The translations under genes and the position numbers were made by a program. A stretch of 51,053 nucleotides of DNA, taken from contig CACESU010000013.1 in NCBI GenBank assembly GCA_902562285.1, positions 1 through 51,053 on the forward strand. The letters are read 5' to 3'. The notes beneath the pieces were generated by a model. The model made no database searches. It was not told where the DNA came from and saw nothing but the letters and a program-made list of their open reading frames with translations. Position 1 is the first letter of the stretch. Each line of letters begins with the position of its first letter. Source of the DNA: an uncultured Alphaproteobacteria bacterium. Lineage in GTDB: Bacteria; Pseudomonadota; Alphaproteobacteria; Rhodobacterales; Rhodobacteraceae. Positions 41,383 through 50,715 of this stretch are shown here, piece after piece.

Positions 41383-42192
41383 ATGATAACTACAAAATTA
41401 TTAAAGTTATTTACTTCGGTTTTATTATTAATATTTTCTTTTAGTGGAGTATTATATGGATCATCTGCTCTGGAAATAATGACTAAAGTTGATGCCCGTT
41501 ACACTGGAGACTCAGCTATTTCTGACTGGCGTATGATTTTAATTGATAAAAAGGATCGAAAAAGAATAAGGGAAATCGAGATTTTTAGTAAAGAATATAA
41601 TGATGTTGATAAATCAATTTCTTTTTTTAAAAGTCCAGGTGATGTTAAGGGAACCTCTTATATGTCTTACAATTGGGAATCAACATCAAAGGAGGATGAT
41701 TCATGGTTATATCTTCCAGCTTTACAGAAAGTGAATAGAATAGCTTCTGCCGATAGATCTGGTTCATTTATGGGAAGTGATTTTACCTATTCAGATATAG
41801 ATGGTTTTGAACTTGAAGATTTTAATTATAAACTTGTTAAAGATAGTGATGTAGTAGATGGCAAAGATTGTTGGGTAATTGAGTCCACACCTAAAAACAA
41901 AAAGGTTATTGCGAAGACTGGATATTTAAAATCTATTCAATGGGTCAGAAAAGATATTTATTTTGTAGTTAAGAATAGAATTCTTGTGAAAAAAGGAAAA
42001 AAAGTAAAATTATTTGCGGCAAGAGATATTCAAAAAATTGACGGAGTGTGGACTGCAAAAACATTACAAATGATTACAACCAAAAATAAAAAGCTAGTGC
42101 ATAAGAGCATTTTTCAACTAAAAAGTGTAAAATATAATTCAAATGTAGAAGACTCGATTTTTGAAACTGAGGTTATGCAACGTGGACTTTAA
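41383..42192 (+). CDS. LolA-like outer-membrane lipoprotein-sorting protein
   Basis: This periplasmic protein of 269 residues has a signal peptide at about 1-27 (hydrophobic LFTSVLLLIFSFSGVLYGSSA). Stretches typical of the COG2834/PF17131 group are EIMTKVDARYTGDSAISDW, SWLYLPALQKVNRIASADR, and GSFMGSDFTYSDIDGFELEDF. Such proteins have a half-barrel that can carry lipid between membranes. Position between an MMPL pump and an outer-membrane barrel suggests it shuttles the pump's cargo across the periplasm. It is not the housekeeping LolA, judged by these family-specific stretches. The next gene starts inside its last codons. Confidence 0.88.
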   Translation: MITTKLLKLFTSVLLLIFSFSGVLYGSSALEIMTKVDARYTGDSAISDWRMILIDKKDRKRIREIEIFSKEYNDVDKSISFFKSPGDVKGTSYMSYNWESTSKEDDSWLYLPALQKVNRIASADRSGSFMGSDFTYSDIDGFELEDFNYKLVKDSDVVDGKDCWVIESTPKNKKVIAKTGYLKSIQWVRKDIYFVVKNRILVKKGKKVKLFAARDIQKIDGVWTAKTLQMITTKNKKLVHKSIFQLKSVKYNSNVEDSIFETEVMQRGL

Positions 42193-43660
42193 TTATGTTT
42201 TAAAGATATTTATTAAGTTTTTTTTTGTAACTTTTGTTATTTTTTGCGCATCTATATCGTATTCTCAAGATGATGAATTTAATTTAGAATCTGATGATTT
42301 TGATTTATTAGAGGATTCTTCATTTGATCAATTAGAATTAGAATTAGAAAAAAATGATAACTTAATTGTAGCAGATGAAAATGACGTTTCAGATCTAAAA
42401 AAAAGCGATGAAGTTTTACTATCAAAATCCTTAGATGGTTTCTCAGGCGCAATAATTCAGAATTTTGTTTATGGTCTACAAAATCCACCAGATATTTTTA
42501 ATAGGAATAAGGAAGATATAGAGAGAGTAGAGACTATTCTCAATCTAGACTTCAAAGGTAAACTGGCACCTCAATTTAATTTTAAAATAGGAGGTAATTT
42601 TCGTTATGACTGGGGTAAATGGAAAAATAATAAATTCCAAACTAATGAAAATAGTACAAAATTTAATATAAAAGACTTTTACCTAGATTACTATCCATCT
42701 TCCCAGATTTGGTTAAGAATTGGTAATCAAATTATAGCAAGAGGACAGTTAGATAATCTATCAATAGCTGATACCATTAACCCAAGAGATTTATCAATTC
42801 CTGGTCAGGGAGAACTTTCGGAAATTAGACAGCAAGTTCCAGCTATATTATTAAATTTTCCCATTTCAGATTTAAAAGTAGAATTAGTTTTAACAAGCCG
42901 TGCTGGTGGTAATTTAATGGGTGAAAAAGGGGGGAGTTTTGATCCTACAATCCCATTTTCACAAAATCTAGTTAATATAGGAGGTAATCCCTTTACAATT
43001 AATTATTTGAATCCATCAAATGAGTTAGAATTTTTTACAAATATAAATTACTCATTTAATGGAGGTGACATATCTCTGGTTTTTTCTGATGAAAACCAAA
43101 ACCAAAGAAGTTTGAAAAATATCAAATCAAAATCTTTGTTAAGTCAGCTTGATTTTGGTTTTGATAGAATTCAAATTCTTGGTATTAGTGGAAACCTTGC
43201 ACGTGGTGATTTTTTGCTAAAATATGAGGGTGCAAATATATCTGGGGCTTCATTTTTGAAAGCTAATCTGGTTGATCTACCAGGTTTAAAAAAAAATCAG
43301 AATGTATTAGGTCTTGGTTTTGACTATAGTGGAATTAATGATTTAACTATAGGCTATGAAGGTAATTTGAGAATTATTAATAATTATAGTAATGATTTGA
43401 CTATAGCAAAACAAACTCTAGGACACTCAGTTCAATTTAGATGGACAGGCCTGAATGATTTACTAAGCATTAATGCCAATTTAAGTAGATTGACAGGAGA
43501 AAAGAGTATTATTGGTAGTCTTGCAACGAGTTATAAACCTAGAGATGGTTTAACAATAAATGCAAGATATGTGCAATACGATGCTGTTGAAACTACAGAT
43601 ACCCTTTACCCTTATCAGAAACAGGACGTCATAATATTATCTACTGAATATAGCTTTTAA
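42182..43660 (+). CDS. Outer-membrane beta-barrel protein (DUF1302-like)
   Basis: This protein of about 492 residues has a signal peptide (hydrophobic FIKFFFVTFVIFCASISYSQ). An acidic stretch rich in Asp and Glu (about 30-85) follows. The rest is a series of alternating strands ending in Phe (VIILSTEYSF), the usual outer-membrane sorting signal. GTG 42182 was chosen: it gives a compact signal peptide, while an in-frame TTG at 42161 adds seven polar residues. Either start overlaps the LolA-like gene. It resembles the DUF1302-type barrels that accompany MMPL pumps. Exact family is uncertain. Confidence 0.75.
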   Translation: MDFNYVLKIFIKFFFVTFVIFCASISYSQDDEFNLESDDFDLLEDSSFDQLELELEKNDNLIVADENDVSDLKKSDEVLLSKSLDGFSGAIIQNFVYGLQNPPDIFNRNKEDIERVETILNLDFKGKLAPQFNFKIGGNFRYDWGKWKNNKFQTNENSTKFNIKDFYLDYYPSSQIWLRIGNQIIARGQLDNLSIADTINPRDLSIPGQGELSEIRQQVPAILLNFPISDLKVELVLTSRAGGNLMGEKGGSFDPTIPFSQNLVNIGGNPFTINYLNPSNELEFFTNINYSFNGGDISLVFSDENQNQRSLKNIKSKSLLSQLDFGFDRIQILGISGNLARGDFLLKYEGANISGASFLKANLVDLPGLKKNQNVLGLGFDYSGINDLTIGYEGNLRIINNYSNDLTIAKQTLGHSVQFRWTGLNDLLSINANLSRLTGEKSIIGSLATSYKPRDGLTINARYVQYDAVETTDTLYPYQKQDVIILSTEYSF

Positions 43661-43665
43661 ATATA

Positions 43666-43920
43666 TCATTGTTGCTTACCTTCTAATACACTTACTTTTG
43701 CCATTGCTTGCTCTTTAAACTTTTGAAGTATTTCTAAAGTTTTAAGTTCTTTCCCGGCCATTTTTATATCTGCAAATAATTCTACAACCACTCCTGCATT
43801 TTCGGAAGATTTAAATAAAAGAATAGTATGTCCTTTAGCTGTTTCAACTGACGTAGTAGTTTGAATAACTGTCCAAAGTGAAGGAGCTAGTAAAGTGAAA
43901 TTTATAACTCTAGCATACAT
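43666..43920 (-). CDS. Small unrecognised protein next to GYD-domain protein
   Basis: This 84-residue protein has its ATG overlapping the stop of the GYD-domain gene by one base (TAATG on the minus strand), so the two are translationally coupled. It has the look of a half ferredoxin-like domain (VINFTLLAPSLWTVIQTT, then GHTILLFKSSENAGVVVELF). It may form a heteromer with its neighbour. No catalytic motif is visible. It converges with the outer-membrane gene with only five bases between stops. Confidence 0.55.
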   Translation of the reverse strand: MYARVINFTLLAPSLWTVIQTTTSVETAKGHTILLFKSSENAGVVVELFADIKMAGKELKTLEILQKFKEQAMAKVSVLEGKQQ

Positions 43921-44270
43921 TATACATCTTCCGAAAATGCTTTTGCAGATACATATTCATTCATTTTATTTGATGCAAATTCATAAATTTTTTGTAATTC
44001 TCCAGCATCAAATGCTCTATACCAATTTAGATCATCAAACATCCCACTCGCTTTAATAATACCTGTCATTGATGCAACCGCTTCATCATTCGGACCTTCA
44101 ATAAAAGCTATGGCATTCATTTCTGGGTGATTGATATATAGCATTTGAAGCAATTTACCACCCAGATTTTCAAAAAAGGGAGTTACTATTTCAGTACGGT
44201 TTTGTGGTTTCCCAACCATAGAAGAGCTAAATTCGATACTAAGCTTTCCAATCATTATATATTTGTACAT
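43920..44270 (-). CDS. GYD-domain protein
   Basis: This 116-residue protein belongs to the GYD family (PF08734), ferredoxin-like proteins of unknown function that form oligomers. Family stretches are KYIMIGKLS at the start, FFENLGGKLLQMLYINHPEMNAIAFIEGPNDEAVASM in the centre (given here only as landmarks at residues 31-67), and DLNWYRAFDAGELQKI. A good ribosome site, GGAAAA, lies just ahead of ATG 44270. The neighbouring 84-residue gene overlaps its stop. It is divergent from the SAM methyltransferase gene. Confidence 0.78.
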   Translation of the reverse strand: MYKYIMIGKLSIEFSSSMVGKPQNRTEIVTPFFENLGGKLLQMLYINHPEMNAIAFIEGPNDEAVASMTGIIKASGMFDDLNWYRAFDAGELQKIYEFASNKMNEYVSAKAFSEDV

Positions 44271-44384
44271 ATATTTTCCTTTCTTTTTGATATAAAATCA
44301 TATTAATCATATGTTAGGATTAAATTAATTTTGTTTTACATTTCTATTTTTTTCAACTGGATTTTTAAAAAAGGATAATTAACC

Positions 44385-45170
44385 TTGAGTAAAGAAGAAA
44401 TTCATTATGATATTACACATATCTCTTTTTTAGAGAAACTATGGGGTGACGGATATATGTCACCTGGTGGCAAAAAAGAAATTAATAAGTTATTAAATGG
44501 TTTAGATCTTACTGAAAAAAAAATATTAGATGTTGGATGTGGTGCAGGTGGTATAACAGTAAGCTTAGTGAAAGATTATGGTGCAAAAGAAGTTATAGGC
44601 GTAGATGTTGAAGAAGATGTAGTGAATTCTGCTATTAATAGAGTAGTAAAAAATCGACTAAAAGATAATATTGAAATTCTTCTTATTGGCAAGTCAAATT
44701 TACCCTTTGAAAATAACTGCTTTGATATAGTTTTTTCAAAAGATTCTTTTGTTCATATTCCTGATAAAGAAAAAATTTTTTCTCAAGTTTTTAAAGTATT
44801 AAAGCCAGGAGGATTTTTTGTCTTTTCAGACTGGTTAATTTCTCATGATCAAAAACCATCAAAAGAGATGGAATATTACTTGAAACTGGAAGATTTAGGT
44901 TTTGGAATGGGATCTCCATTATTATATTATAATGCATTAAAGAAAAGTGGGTTTGTTTCTATAAAAAAGAATAACAGGAACAAATGGTATAAAGAAGAAG
45001 CTAGAAAAGAATTACAAATATTATCAGGTCCAGCTAGAAAGTCTTATGAGGAGATTACTTCAAATAACTTTATTGAAGATCAAATTAAAACTTGGAAGGC
45101 TATGATTAGAGTTTTAGATACTGGTGAACACTGTCCTCATCATTTTCGTGCACAAAAACCTGAAAATTAA
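44385..45170 (+). CDS. SAM-dependent class I methyltransferase
   Basis: This 261-residue methyltransferase has motif I LDVGCGAGG (about residues 48-56), the acidic ribose-binding VIGVDVEEDVV, motif II DIVFSKDSFVHI and motif III LKPGGFFVFSDW. The insert of WLISHDQKPSKEMEYYL and the tail resemble sarcosine/dimethylglycine or phosphoethanolamine N-methyltransferases, so a small amine or phosphobase is a possible substrate, though this is not certain. The start is TTG 44385, eight bases after an AAGGAT ribosome site. It is a single gene between divergent and unrelated neighbours. Confidence 0.85.
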   Translation: MSKEEIHYDITHISFLEKLWGDGYMSPGGKKEINKLLNGLDLTEKKILDVGCGAGGITVSLVKDYGAKEVIGVDVEEDVVNSAINRVVKNRLKDNIEILLIGKSNLPFENNCFDIVFSKDSFVHIPDKEKIFSQVFKVLKPGGFFVFSDWLISHDQKPSKEMEYYLKLEDLGFGMGSPLLYYNALKKSGFVSIKKNNRNKWYKEEARKELQILSGPARKSYEEITSNNFIEDQIKTWKAMIRVLDTGEHCPHHFRAQKPEN

Positions 45171-45252
45171 TTATTCAATTAAAACCTTTTAGTATTGATA
45201 AGTTTTCATTAATTTTTTTTGAATTATTAATTCTATAGAATATATTGTAATT

Positions 45253-45280
45253 TTTACTTGAATTCCCTGATGTTTATATT
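45253..45280 (+). promoter_or_regulatory. Possible promoter for pntAB
   Basis: TTTACT (45253-45258) and TATATT (45275-45280) are separated by 16 bases and lie about 50 bases before pntA. The match is moderate and the surrounding DNA is A+T-rich, so this is a weak call. Confidence 0.3.
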
Positions 45281-45329
45281 ATTTAACACGGATGCATATT
45301 GTCTTTCCATACATTAGAATAAAAAAATC

Positions 45330-46895
45330 ATGATTATAGCAACTATTAAAGAAACAAGTAAAAATGAAAACCGCGTAGCCATAACGCCTGAATCTGCAAA
45401 ATTTTTGATAAAATTGGGGCATGAAGTAATCATACAATCAGGTGCTGGAGATAAGGCTCGGTTTTCTGATAAAGATTATAAGGCATCTGGTTGTAAAATC
45501 TTAAAATCATCTTCTGGTATTTTTAAAGAGGCTGATGTTATAGCAAAAGTTAATGCACCCAGCAAAATTGAGCAAAGTAAACTTCAAAAAAAACAAGTCT
45601 TAATTAGTTTTATTTGGCCTGCTCAAAATAATTCTTTATTAGAAAATTTACAAAAAAAAGGTGTTACTTCTATTGCTATGGATATGGTTCCTAGAATAAG
45701 TCGTGCTCAAAAAATGGATGCATTATCATCTATGTCTAATATTGCTGGTTACAGGGCAGTTGTAGAAGCTACTAATAATTTTGATAGATTTCTTACTGGC
45801 CAGATAACAGCTGCTGGAAAAGTTCCACCAGCTAAAGTTTTGGTAATTGGCGCTGGAGTTGCTGGTTTAGCTGCTATTGGAACATCTGTAAGTTTAGGCG
45901 CTATTGTCAGGGCTTTTGATGTTAGACCTGAAGTAGCAGAACAAATTGAAAGTATGGGTGCTGAATTTCTAATGCTTGACTTCGAAGAGGGTGCAGATGG
46001 ATCTGAAACAGGTGGTTATGCAGCTCCATCAAGTCCAGAGTTTAGAGAAAAACAATTAGAATGTTTTAGAAAGCAAGCAGAAGAAGTAGATATTGTTATT
46101 ACAACGGCACTAATACCTGGATTGGATGCTCCTAAGTTGTGGTTAAAAGAATTCGTTGATAAAATGAAACCAGGATCAGTGATAGTAGATTTGGCCGCTG
46201 AAAAAGGTGGTAATTGTGATTTAACTAAACCAGGCGATAAGATTATTACAAGTAATAATGTAACTATTGTCGGTTATACAGATTTTCCAAGTAGAATGGC
46301 TTCCCAGTCTTCAACTCTTTATGCAACAAATATTAGGCATATGATTGATGATTTAACTCCACAGAAAGATGGTAAGATTAACATCAATATGAAGGATGAC
46401 GTCATAAGAGGAAGCACCGTTACTCATAATGGAGAAATTACTTTTCCTCCGCCTCCTCCAAAAGTTCAGGCTATAGCTAAGCAAGCTCCAAAACCAGTTG
46501 AAAAAACTCCTGAGGATATTAAAGCAGAAGAAGTTGAAGCTTTTAGGAAAAATACAATCCAACAAACTATTTTATTATGTATTGGCGGGCTATTTATGTT
46601 TGTGATTGGAAACTATGCTCCTTCGGAGTTTATGCAGCATATGATTGTTTTTGCATTGGCGTGTTTTGTTGGATTTCAAGTCATTTGGAATGTAAGTCAT
46701 GCTTTGCATACACCACTTATGGCTGTTACTAACGCAATATCAGGCATTATAATTATAGGTGCAGTTTTGCAAATGACATCTGAAAGTTGGATAGCAATCA
46801 TACTTGCAGCTATCTCAGTACTGATCTCAACCATTAACATAGTTGGCGGTTTCTTAGTTACAAGACGTATGTTAGCAATGTTTCAGAAATCTTAA
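45330..46895 (+). CDS. pntA: NAD(P) transhydrogenase subunit alpha (full length)
   Basis: PntA of 521 residues combines the NAD(H)-binding domain I (about 1-380) and the first membrane helices (about 405-515) in one chain. Recognisable are [19 protein letters not shown] at the start, the dinucleotide motif [14 protein letters not shown] and the loop [13 protein letters not shown]. Together with PntB it uses the proton gradient to drive hydride transfer from NADH to NADP, making NADPH. In many alphaproteobacteria this subunit is split in two; here it is the undivided form, as in Escherichia coli. PntB follows closely. Confidence 0.96.
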   Translation: MIIATIKETSKNENRVAITPESAKFLIKLGHEVIIQSGAGDKARFSDKDYKASGCKILKSSSGIFKEADVIAKVNAPSKIEQSKLQKKQVLISFIWPAQNNSLLENLQKKGVTSIAMDMVPRISRAQKMDALSSMSNIAGYRAVVEATNNFDRFLTGQITAAGKVPPAKVLVIGAGVAGLAAIGTSVSLGAIVRAFDVRPEVAEQIESMGAEFLMLDFEEGADGSETGGYAAPSSPEFREKQLECFRKQAEEVDIVITTALIPGLDAPKLWLKEFVDKMKPGSVIVDLAAEKGGNCDLTKPGDKIITSNNVTIVGYTDFPSRMASQSSTLYATNIRHMIDDLTPQKDGKININMKDDVIRGSTVTHNGEITFPPPPPKVQAIAKQAPKPVEKTPEDIKAEEVEAFRKNTIQQTILLCIGGLFMFVIGNYAPSEFMQHMIVFALACFVGFQVIWNVSHALHTPLMAVTNAISGIIIIGAVLQMTSESWIAIILAAISVLISTINIVGGFLVTRRMLAMFQKS

Positions 46896-46910
46896 TTAGA
46901 GGACATGCTT

Positions 46911-48341
46911 ATGGAATATGGATTAGTATCTGCAGCATATATTTCGGCAAGTGTATTATTTATATTGTCATTAGGTGGTTTAAGCAACCAAGAGAAAGCA
47001 AAAAGGGCTGTTTGGTTTGGTATCGCTGGTATGGGCTTATCTGTTCTTTTTACTGTTTTTGGAGGTAGTTCTGGGAAATTTTGGCTACTTTTTCCAATGA
47101 TTATTGTCGGATCTGTAATCGGTTATTATGTTGCACAAAAAGTTGAAATGACCGAAATGCCTCAGCTTGTAGCTGCCCTCCACAGTTTTGTTGGTCTAGC
47201 GGCAGTTTTTATAGGAATTAATGCTCAACTTGAATTATCTTTTGTCGAGAGTTTTACTGGTAATATAAGTGAGTTGAGTGGATTCACAAAAAAAATAGCA
47301 TCTAAAGATTCTGCAGAGATTTCAATAATGGCTGTAGAGATATTCATTGGAGTTTTTATTGGTGCTATTACCTTTACTGGCTCTGTAGTAGCATTTGGTA
47401 AATTATCAGGAAAAATTGATGGTAAAGTTTATAAACTACCAGGTGGGCACGGTCTTAATTTGGTTGCTTTGGTAATTTCAATATTATTGGGACTTTTATA
47501 TTTTAACGGGTCAGGCATCTGGACAATTGTTATAATGTCTATTTTAGCTGGTTTTATTGGTTGGCACTTGATAATGGGTATTGGTGGTGCTGACATGCCT
47601 GTTGTTGTCTCTATGTTAAATTCTTATTCTGGATGGGCTGCTGCTGCCATAGGTTTTACTTTAGGAAATGACTTGTTAATTGTAACAGGCGCTTTGGTTG
47701 GATCTTCAGGAGCAATATTAAGTTATATAATGTGTAAAGCGATGAATAGGCATTTTATAAGTGTAATTTTAGGTGGCTTTGGATCGCAAGTTCAGACAGA
47801 AACTGAAATTGATGGAGAACAAATTGCAATAGAAGCAGATGGTGTTGCTTCATTATTAAATGATGCAGATCAAATTATAATAGTACCTGGATATGGAATG
47901 GCTGTAGCTCAAGCACAACAAACAGTTTCTGAATTAACTAGAAGATTAAGAGCAAAATCCAAAAAAGTGAGATTTGGTATTCATCCTGTAGCTGGAAGGC
48001 TTCCAGGACATATGAATGTTTTGTTGGCTGAAGCAAAAGTACCCTATGACATAGTTCTAGAAATGGACGAAATAAATGATGATTTTCCTGATACAGATGT
48101 TGTTATTGTTATAGGATCTAATGATATAGTAAATCCAGCGGCACAAGATGACCCTAATAGTCCTATTGCAGGAATGCCTGTTCTTGAAGTTTGGAAATCT
48201 AAAAATGTTATAGTTTCAAAAAGAGGACAAGGAACTGGATATTCTGGTATTCAAAATCCACTCTTTTTTAAAGAAAACACAAGAATGTTTTATGGAGATG
48301 CAAAACAATCACTCGATAGTTTATTAACTAAAATAGAATAA
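46911..48341 (+). CDS. pntB: NAD(P) transhydrogenase subunit beta
   Basis: PntB of about 476 residues has a membrane part (about 1-265) with [13 protein letters not shown] and KLPGGHGLN, and then NADP-binding domain III with [32 protein letters not shown] and [12 protein letters not shown]. These are hallmark stretches. ATG 46911 was preferred over ATG 46905 because AGAGGA (46898-46903) is seven bases upstream of it but only one base from the other. It completes the transhydrogenase with pntA. It converges on the MttB-family gene, with 14 bases between stops. Confidence 0.96.
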   Translation: MEYGLVSAAYISASVLFILSLGGLSNQEKAKRAVWFGIAGMGLSVLFTVFGGSSGKFWLLFPMIIVGSVIGYYVAQKVEMTEMPQLVAALHSFVGLAAVFIGINAQLELSFVESFTGNISELSGFTKKIASKDSAEISIMAVEIFIGVFIGAITFTGSVVAFGKLSGKIDGKVYKLPGGHGLNLVALVISILLGLLYFNGSGIWTIVIMSILAGFIGWHLIMGIGGADMPVVVSMLNSYSGWAAAAIGFTLGNDLLIVTGALVGSSGAILSYIMCKAMNRHFISVILGGFGSQVQTETEIDGEQIAIEADGVASLLNDADQIIIVPGYGMAVAQAQQTVSELTRRLRAKSKKVRFGIHPVAGRLPGHMNVLLAEAKVPYDIVLEMDEINDDFPDTDVVIVIGSNDIVNPAAQDDPNSPIAGMPVLEVWKSKNVIVSKRGQGTGYSGIQNPLFFKENTRMFYGDAKQSLDSLLTKIE

Positions 48342-48355
48342 TAAATTAAAATAAT

Positions 48356-49912
48356 TTAGAAGTCTGTTGGGGCTCCACCTTCTTTTATTCTCCTTTCAAC
48401 AAACTCATTGAGTTCTTCTTTGATACCTTGGTCAATTGGAGGAGGTTCAAAATCATCTAGTATTTTCTTCCATATTTTATTTGCTTTTTTATGCGTCCAT
48501 TCAGCTCCTGCCTCATTCCAAGCTTCAAAGTTTCTCCAATCTGACAAAAAAGGTGAATAAAAAGCATCTGAGTATCTTTCTTGAGTATGCTGGCATCCAA
48601 AAAAATGACCTGTTGGACCAACCTCTGATACCGCTCTAAATGCTAAGTCATCTTCCGAAAAATTACACAAATCTGGTTCAAAATATCTTTTGAATTGTTG
48701 TAAAACTTCACAATCCATTACAAATTTTTCATAAGAAGCTATTAATCCACCTTCTAACCAACCTGCACTGTGATAAACTAGATTTGTACCCGAAGTTGCT
48801 GATGCCCATAGGCTATTTAAACTTTCCCACATAGCTTGACCATCAGGTGCATTTGCAGCACATGCATTAGAGGATCTAAGAGGTAAATTATAATATCGAG
48901 CCATTTGTCCCGTTATTTGAGTTGCACGAACATACTCTGGTGTCCCAAATGCAGGTGCTCCGGATTTCATATCTACATTAGAAGTGAAAGTACCTAAAAC
49001 AACAGGACAACCAGGATTGATATACTGTAATAATGCAATTGCGGCTAATCCCTCAGCTATTGATTGTGCAACAGCTCCTACTATAGTAACAGGTGCCATA
49101 GCACCAGCTAAGGTAAATGGTGTAACAACAACAGGCTGATTTTTTCTTGAAAAACGCATTGCTCCATCAAGCATCGGCCAGTCATGTTTTAGGGGTGAAG
49201 ATGAGTTAATATTAGTATATATTCGGGCTTCTTTTTTAAATTCATCATCAACAAGACCGCTAGCTATCCTAACCATTTCAATAGCGTCTTCAACTCTTTC
49301 TGAACCTAGCGAATATGCATGACACACTTTATCGGTCAATATTAACTTTTCATATATGCATTTAAGATGTCTTATTGAGGAATGTACATCGATTGGTTCT
49401 ACAGGATAGCCTCCTGCTAAATGTATACAATTAAAGTATTGCGTTAGTTTAAGGAGGTCTCTAAAACTTTCAAAATCACCAGGTCTTCTGCCTCGATCTA
49501 AATCCATCACGTTGGGCGGAGAAGAAACATTAACAAATGTCATGTGACGTCCACCAATGACCACCTTATGTTTTTTATTCCTAGGTATGATTTCAAATTC
49601 ATTAGGTGCATTTTTTATCATTTCCATGACCCAATTTCGATCCATCTTAACATTGTCAGAATTAGGGTCTACCTTACATCCTGCTTTCTTGAGAATAGAT
49701 TTGGCTTCACTATTAATAAACTCAATTCCTATATCCTCTAAAATTCGCATGGCTGTATTATGAATTTTTTCAATACCTTCCACTGGTATAGGTTCAATGA
49801 AATTATCATTATTAATCGGTAGTGACCAGGGAGTTTGAGAAATAGAAAAAATATTTTCTCTTCTTTTATTACCAGAGCGTCCACCTGATCTAGACTTTCT
49901 CATTTCTTTCAT
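48356..49912 (-). CDS. MttB-family methyltransferase without pyrrolysine
   Basis: This protein of about 518 residues belongs to the trimethylamine/glycine-betaine corrinoid methyltransferase superfamily. Typical stretches are FVNVSSPPNVMDLDRGRRPG, HLAGGYPVEPIDV, PVTIVGAVAQSIAEGLA and GTNLVYHSAGWLEGGL. No in-frame amber codon occurs, so it is a non-pyrrolysine form like the glycine betaine methyltransferase MtgB rather than a true TMA enzyme. The corrinoid-protein and reactivase partners are not in this window. Start at ATG 49912 is a choice among TTG 49921, ATG 49912 and ATG 49903. The basic N-terminus RKSRSGGRSGNKRRE is usual in alphaproteobacterial members. Confidence 0.88.
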   Translation of the reverse strand: MKEMRKSRSGGRSGNKRRENIFSISQTPWSLPINNDNFIEPIPVEGIEKIHNTAMRILEDIGIEFINSEAKSILKKAGCKVDPNSDNVKMDRNWVMEMIKNAPNEFEIIPRNKKHKVVIGGRHMTFVNVSSPPNVMDLDRGRRPGDFESFRDLLKLTQYFNCIHLAGGYPVEPIDVHSSIRHLKCIYEKLILTDKVCHAYSLGSERVEDAIEMVRIASGLVDDEFKKEARIYTNINSSSPLKHDWPMLDGAMRFSRKNQPVVVTPFTLAGAMAPVTIVGAVAQSIAEGLAAIALLQYINPGCPVVLGTFTSNVDMKSGAPAFGTPEYVRATQITGQMARYYNLPLRSSNACAANAPDGQAMWESLNSLWASATSGTNLVYHSAGWLEGGLIASYEKFVMDCEVLQQFKRYFEPDLCNFSEDDLAFRAVSEVGPTGHFFGCQHTQERYSDAFYSPFLSDWRNFEAWNEAGAEWTHKKANKIWKKILDDFEPPPIDQGIKEELNEFVERRIKEGGAPTDF

Positions 49913-49976
49913 AGTAACCAACTTTTTATTTAATAAAAACCAAGAAAAAAAATAAGTAAAGAAAATTATCTACAAA

Positions 49977-50666
49977 TTAATTTAAATAATTAGGAATATC
50001 TTCAATAGATGCTAGAATAATATCTGCATATGGATCTAATTCCTTTTTTTCTGCTACACCTGTAAGAACTCCAATTGCATGTACTCCAGCTTTTTTTGCA
50101 GCAATTAGGTCATGAGTACTATCACCAACCATAGCAACATCTCTTACATTTAATTTCAAAGATTGACAAAAAGCTTCTAGCTGCCCTGTTTCAGGTTTAA
50201 AACCATAACCACTATCAGAGCCTGCTATAAAATCAAAAAATTCGATTATTTTCGCATCTTCTAATTGGGATCTACAGGGGGTTTCATTATCATTTGTTGC
50301 TACACCTATAAGAATTTCTTTTGATTTTAAATAATAGAATAATGCCCTTAGGTCTCCCACTGGTTTTGGGGTAAGTGTCATTAATTTTGAATTTATAAAC
50401 TTTTCTAATGCTTCGCCTTTTAATTTTTTCGAGAAAGGTTCAATGGTGTATAAAAATTCTTTGGTTGTTCCAGCAATAAAAGGACTTCCTTTTAAAAATT
50501 TTTTTCTGGATAAATTAAAGCCTAATAGATAGGCCATTTTTTGCTTTTTTTCAATTGAATTACCGCTTAGAATTTCTAAAACTTCGTCTAACCAGTCTCC
50601 CCAACTCTCTTGAAAATGAAATAATGTTCCATCCTTATCAAAAATTAGTCCTTTAAATCTCAACAT
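49977..50666 (-). CDS. HAD-superfamily phosphatase, Gph-like
   Basis: This protein of 229 residues has complete HAD motifs: DKDGT (residues 10-14) as motif I, VATNDNET as motif II, KPETGQLEAFCQSL as motif III and VAMVGDSTHDLIAAKKAG as motif IV. A helical cap of the type found in phosphoglycolate phosphatases lies between motifs I and II. A good ribosome site precedes ATG 50666. It contrasts with the motif-less HAD-like protein at 12170. Likely a small-molecule phosphatase such as phosphoglycolate phosphatase; exact substrate is open. Confidence 0.9.
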   Translation of the reverse strand: MLRFKGLIFDKDGTLFHFQESWGDWLDEVLEILSGNSIEKKQKMAYLLGFNLSRKKFLKGSPFIAGTTKEFLYTIEPFSKKLKGEALEKFINSKLMTLTPKPVGDLRALFYYLKSKEILIGVATNDNETPCRSQLEDAKIIEFFDFIAGSDSGYGFKPETGQLEAFCQSLKLNVRDVAMVGDSTHDLIAAKKAGVHAIGVLTGVAEKKELDPYADIILASIEDIPNYLN

Positions 50667-50715
50667 AGGTTCCTCTATAATATTAATGACTTATACATTT
50701 AAGGAAATTTAAGTT

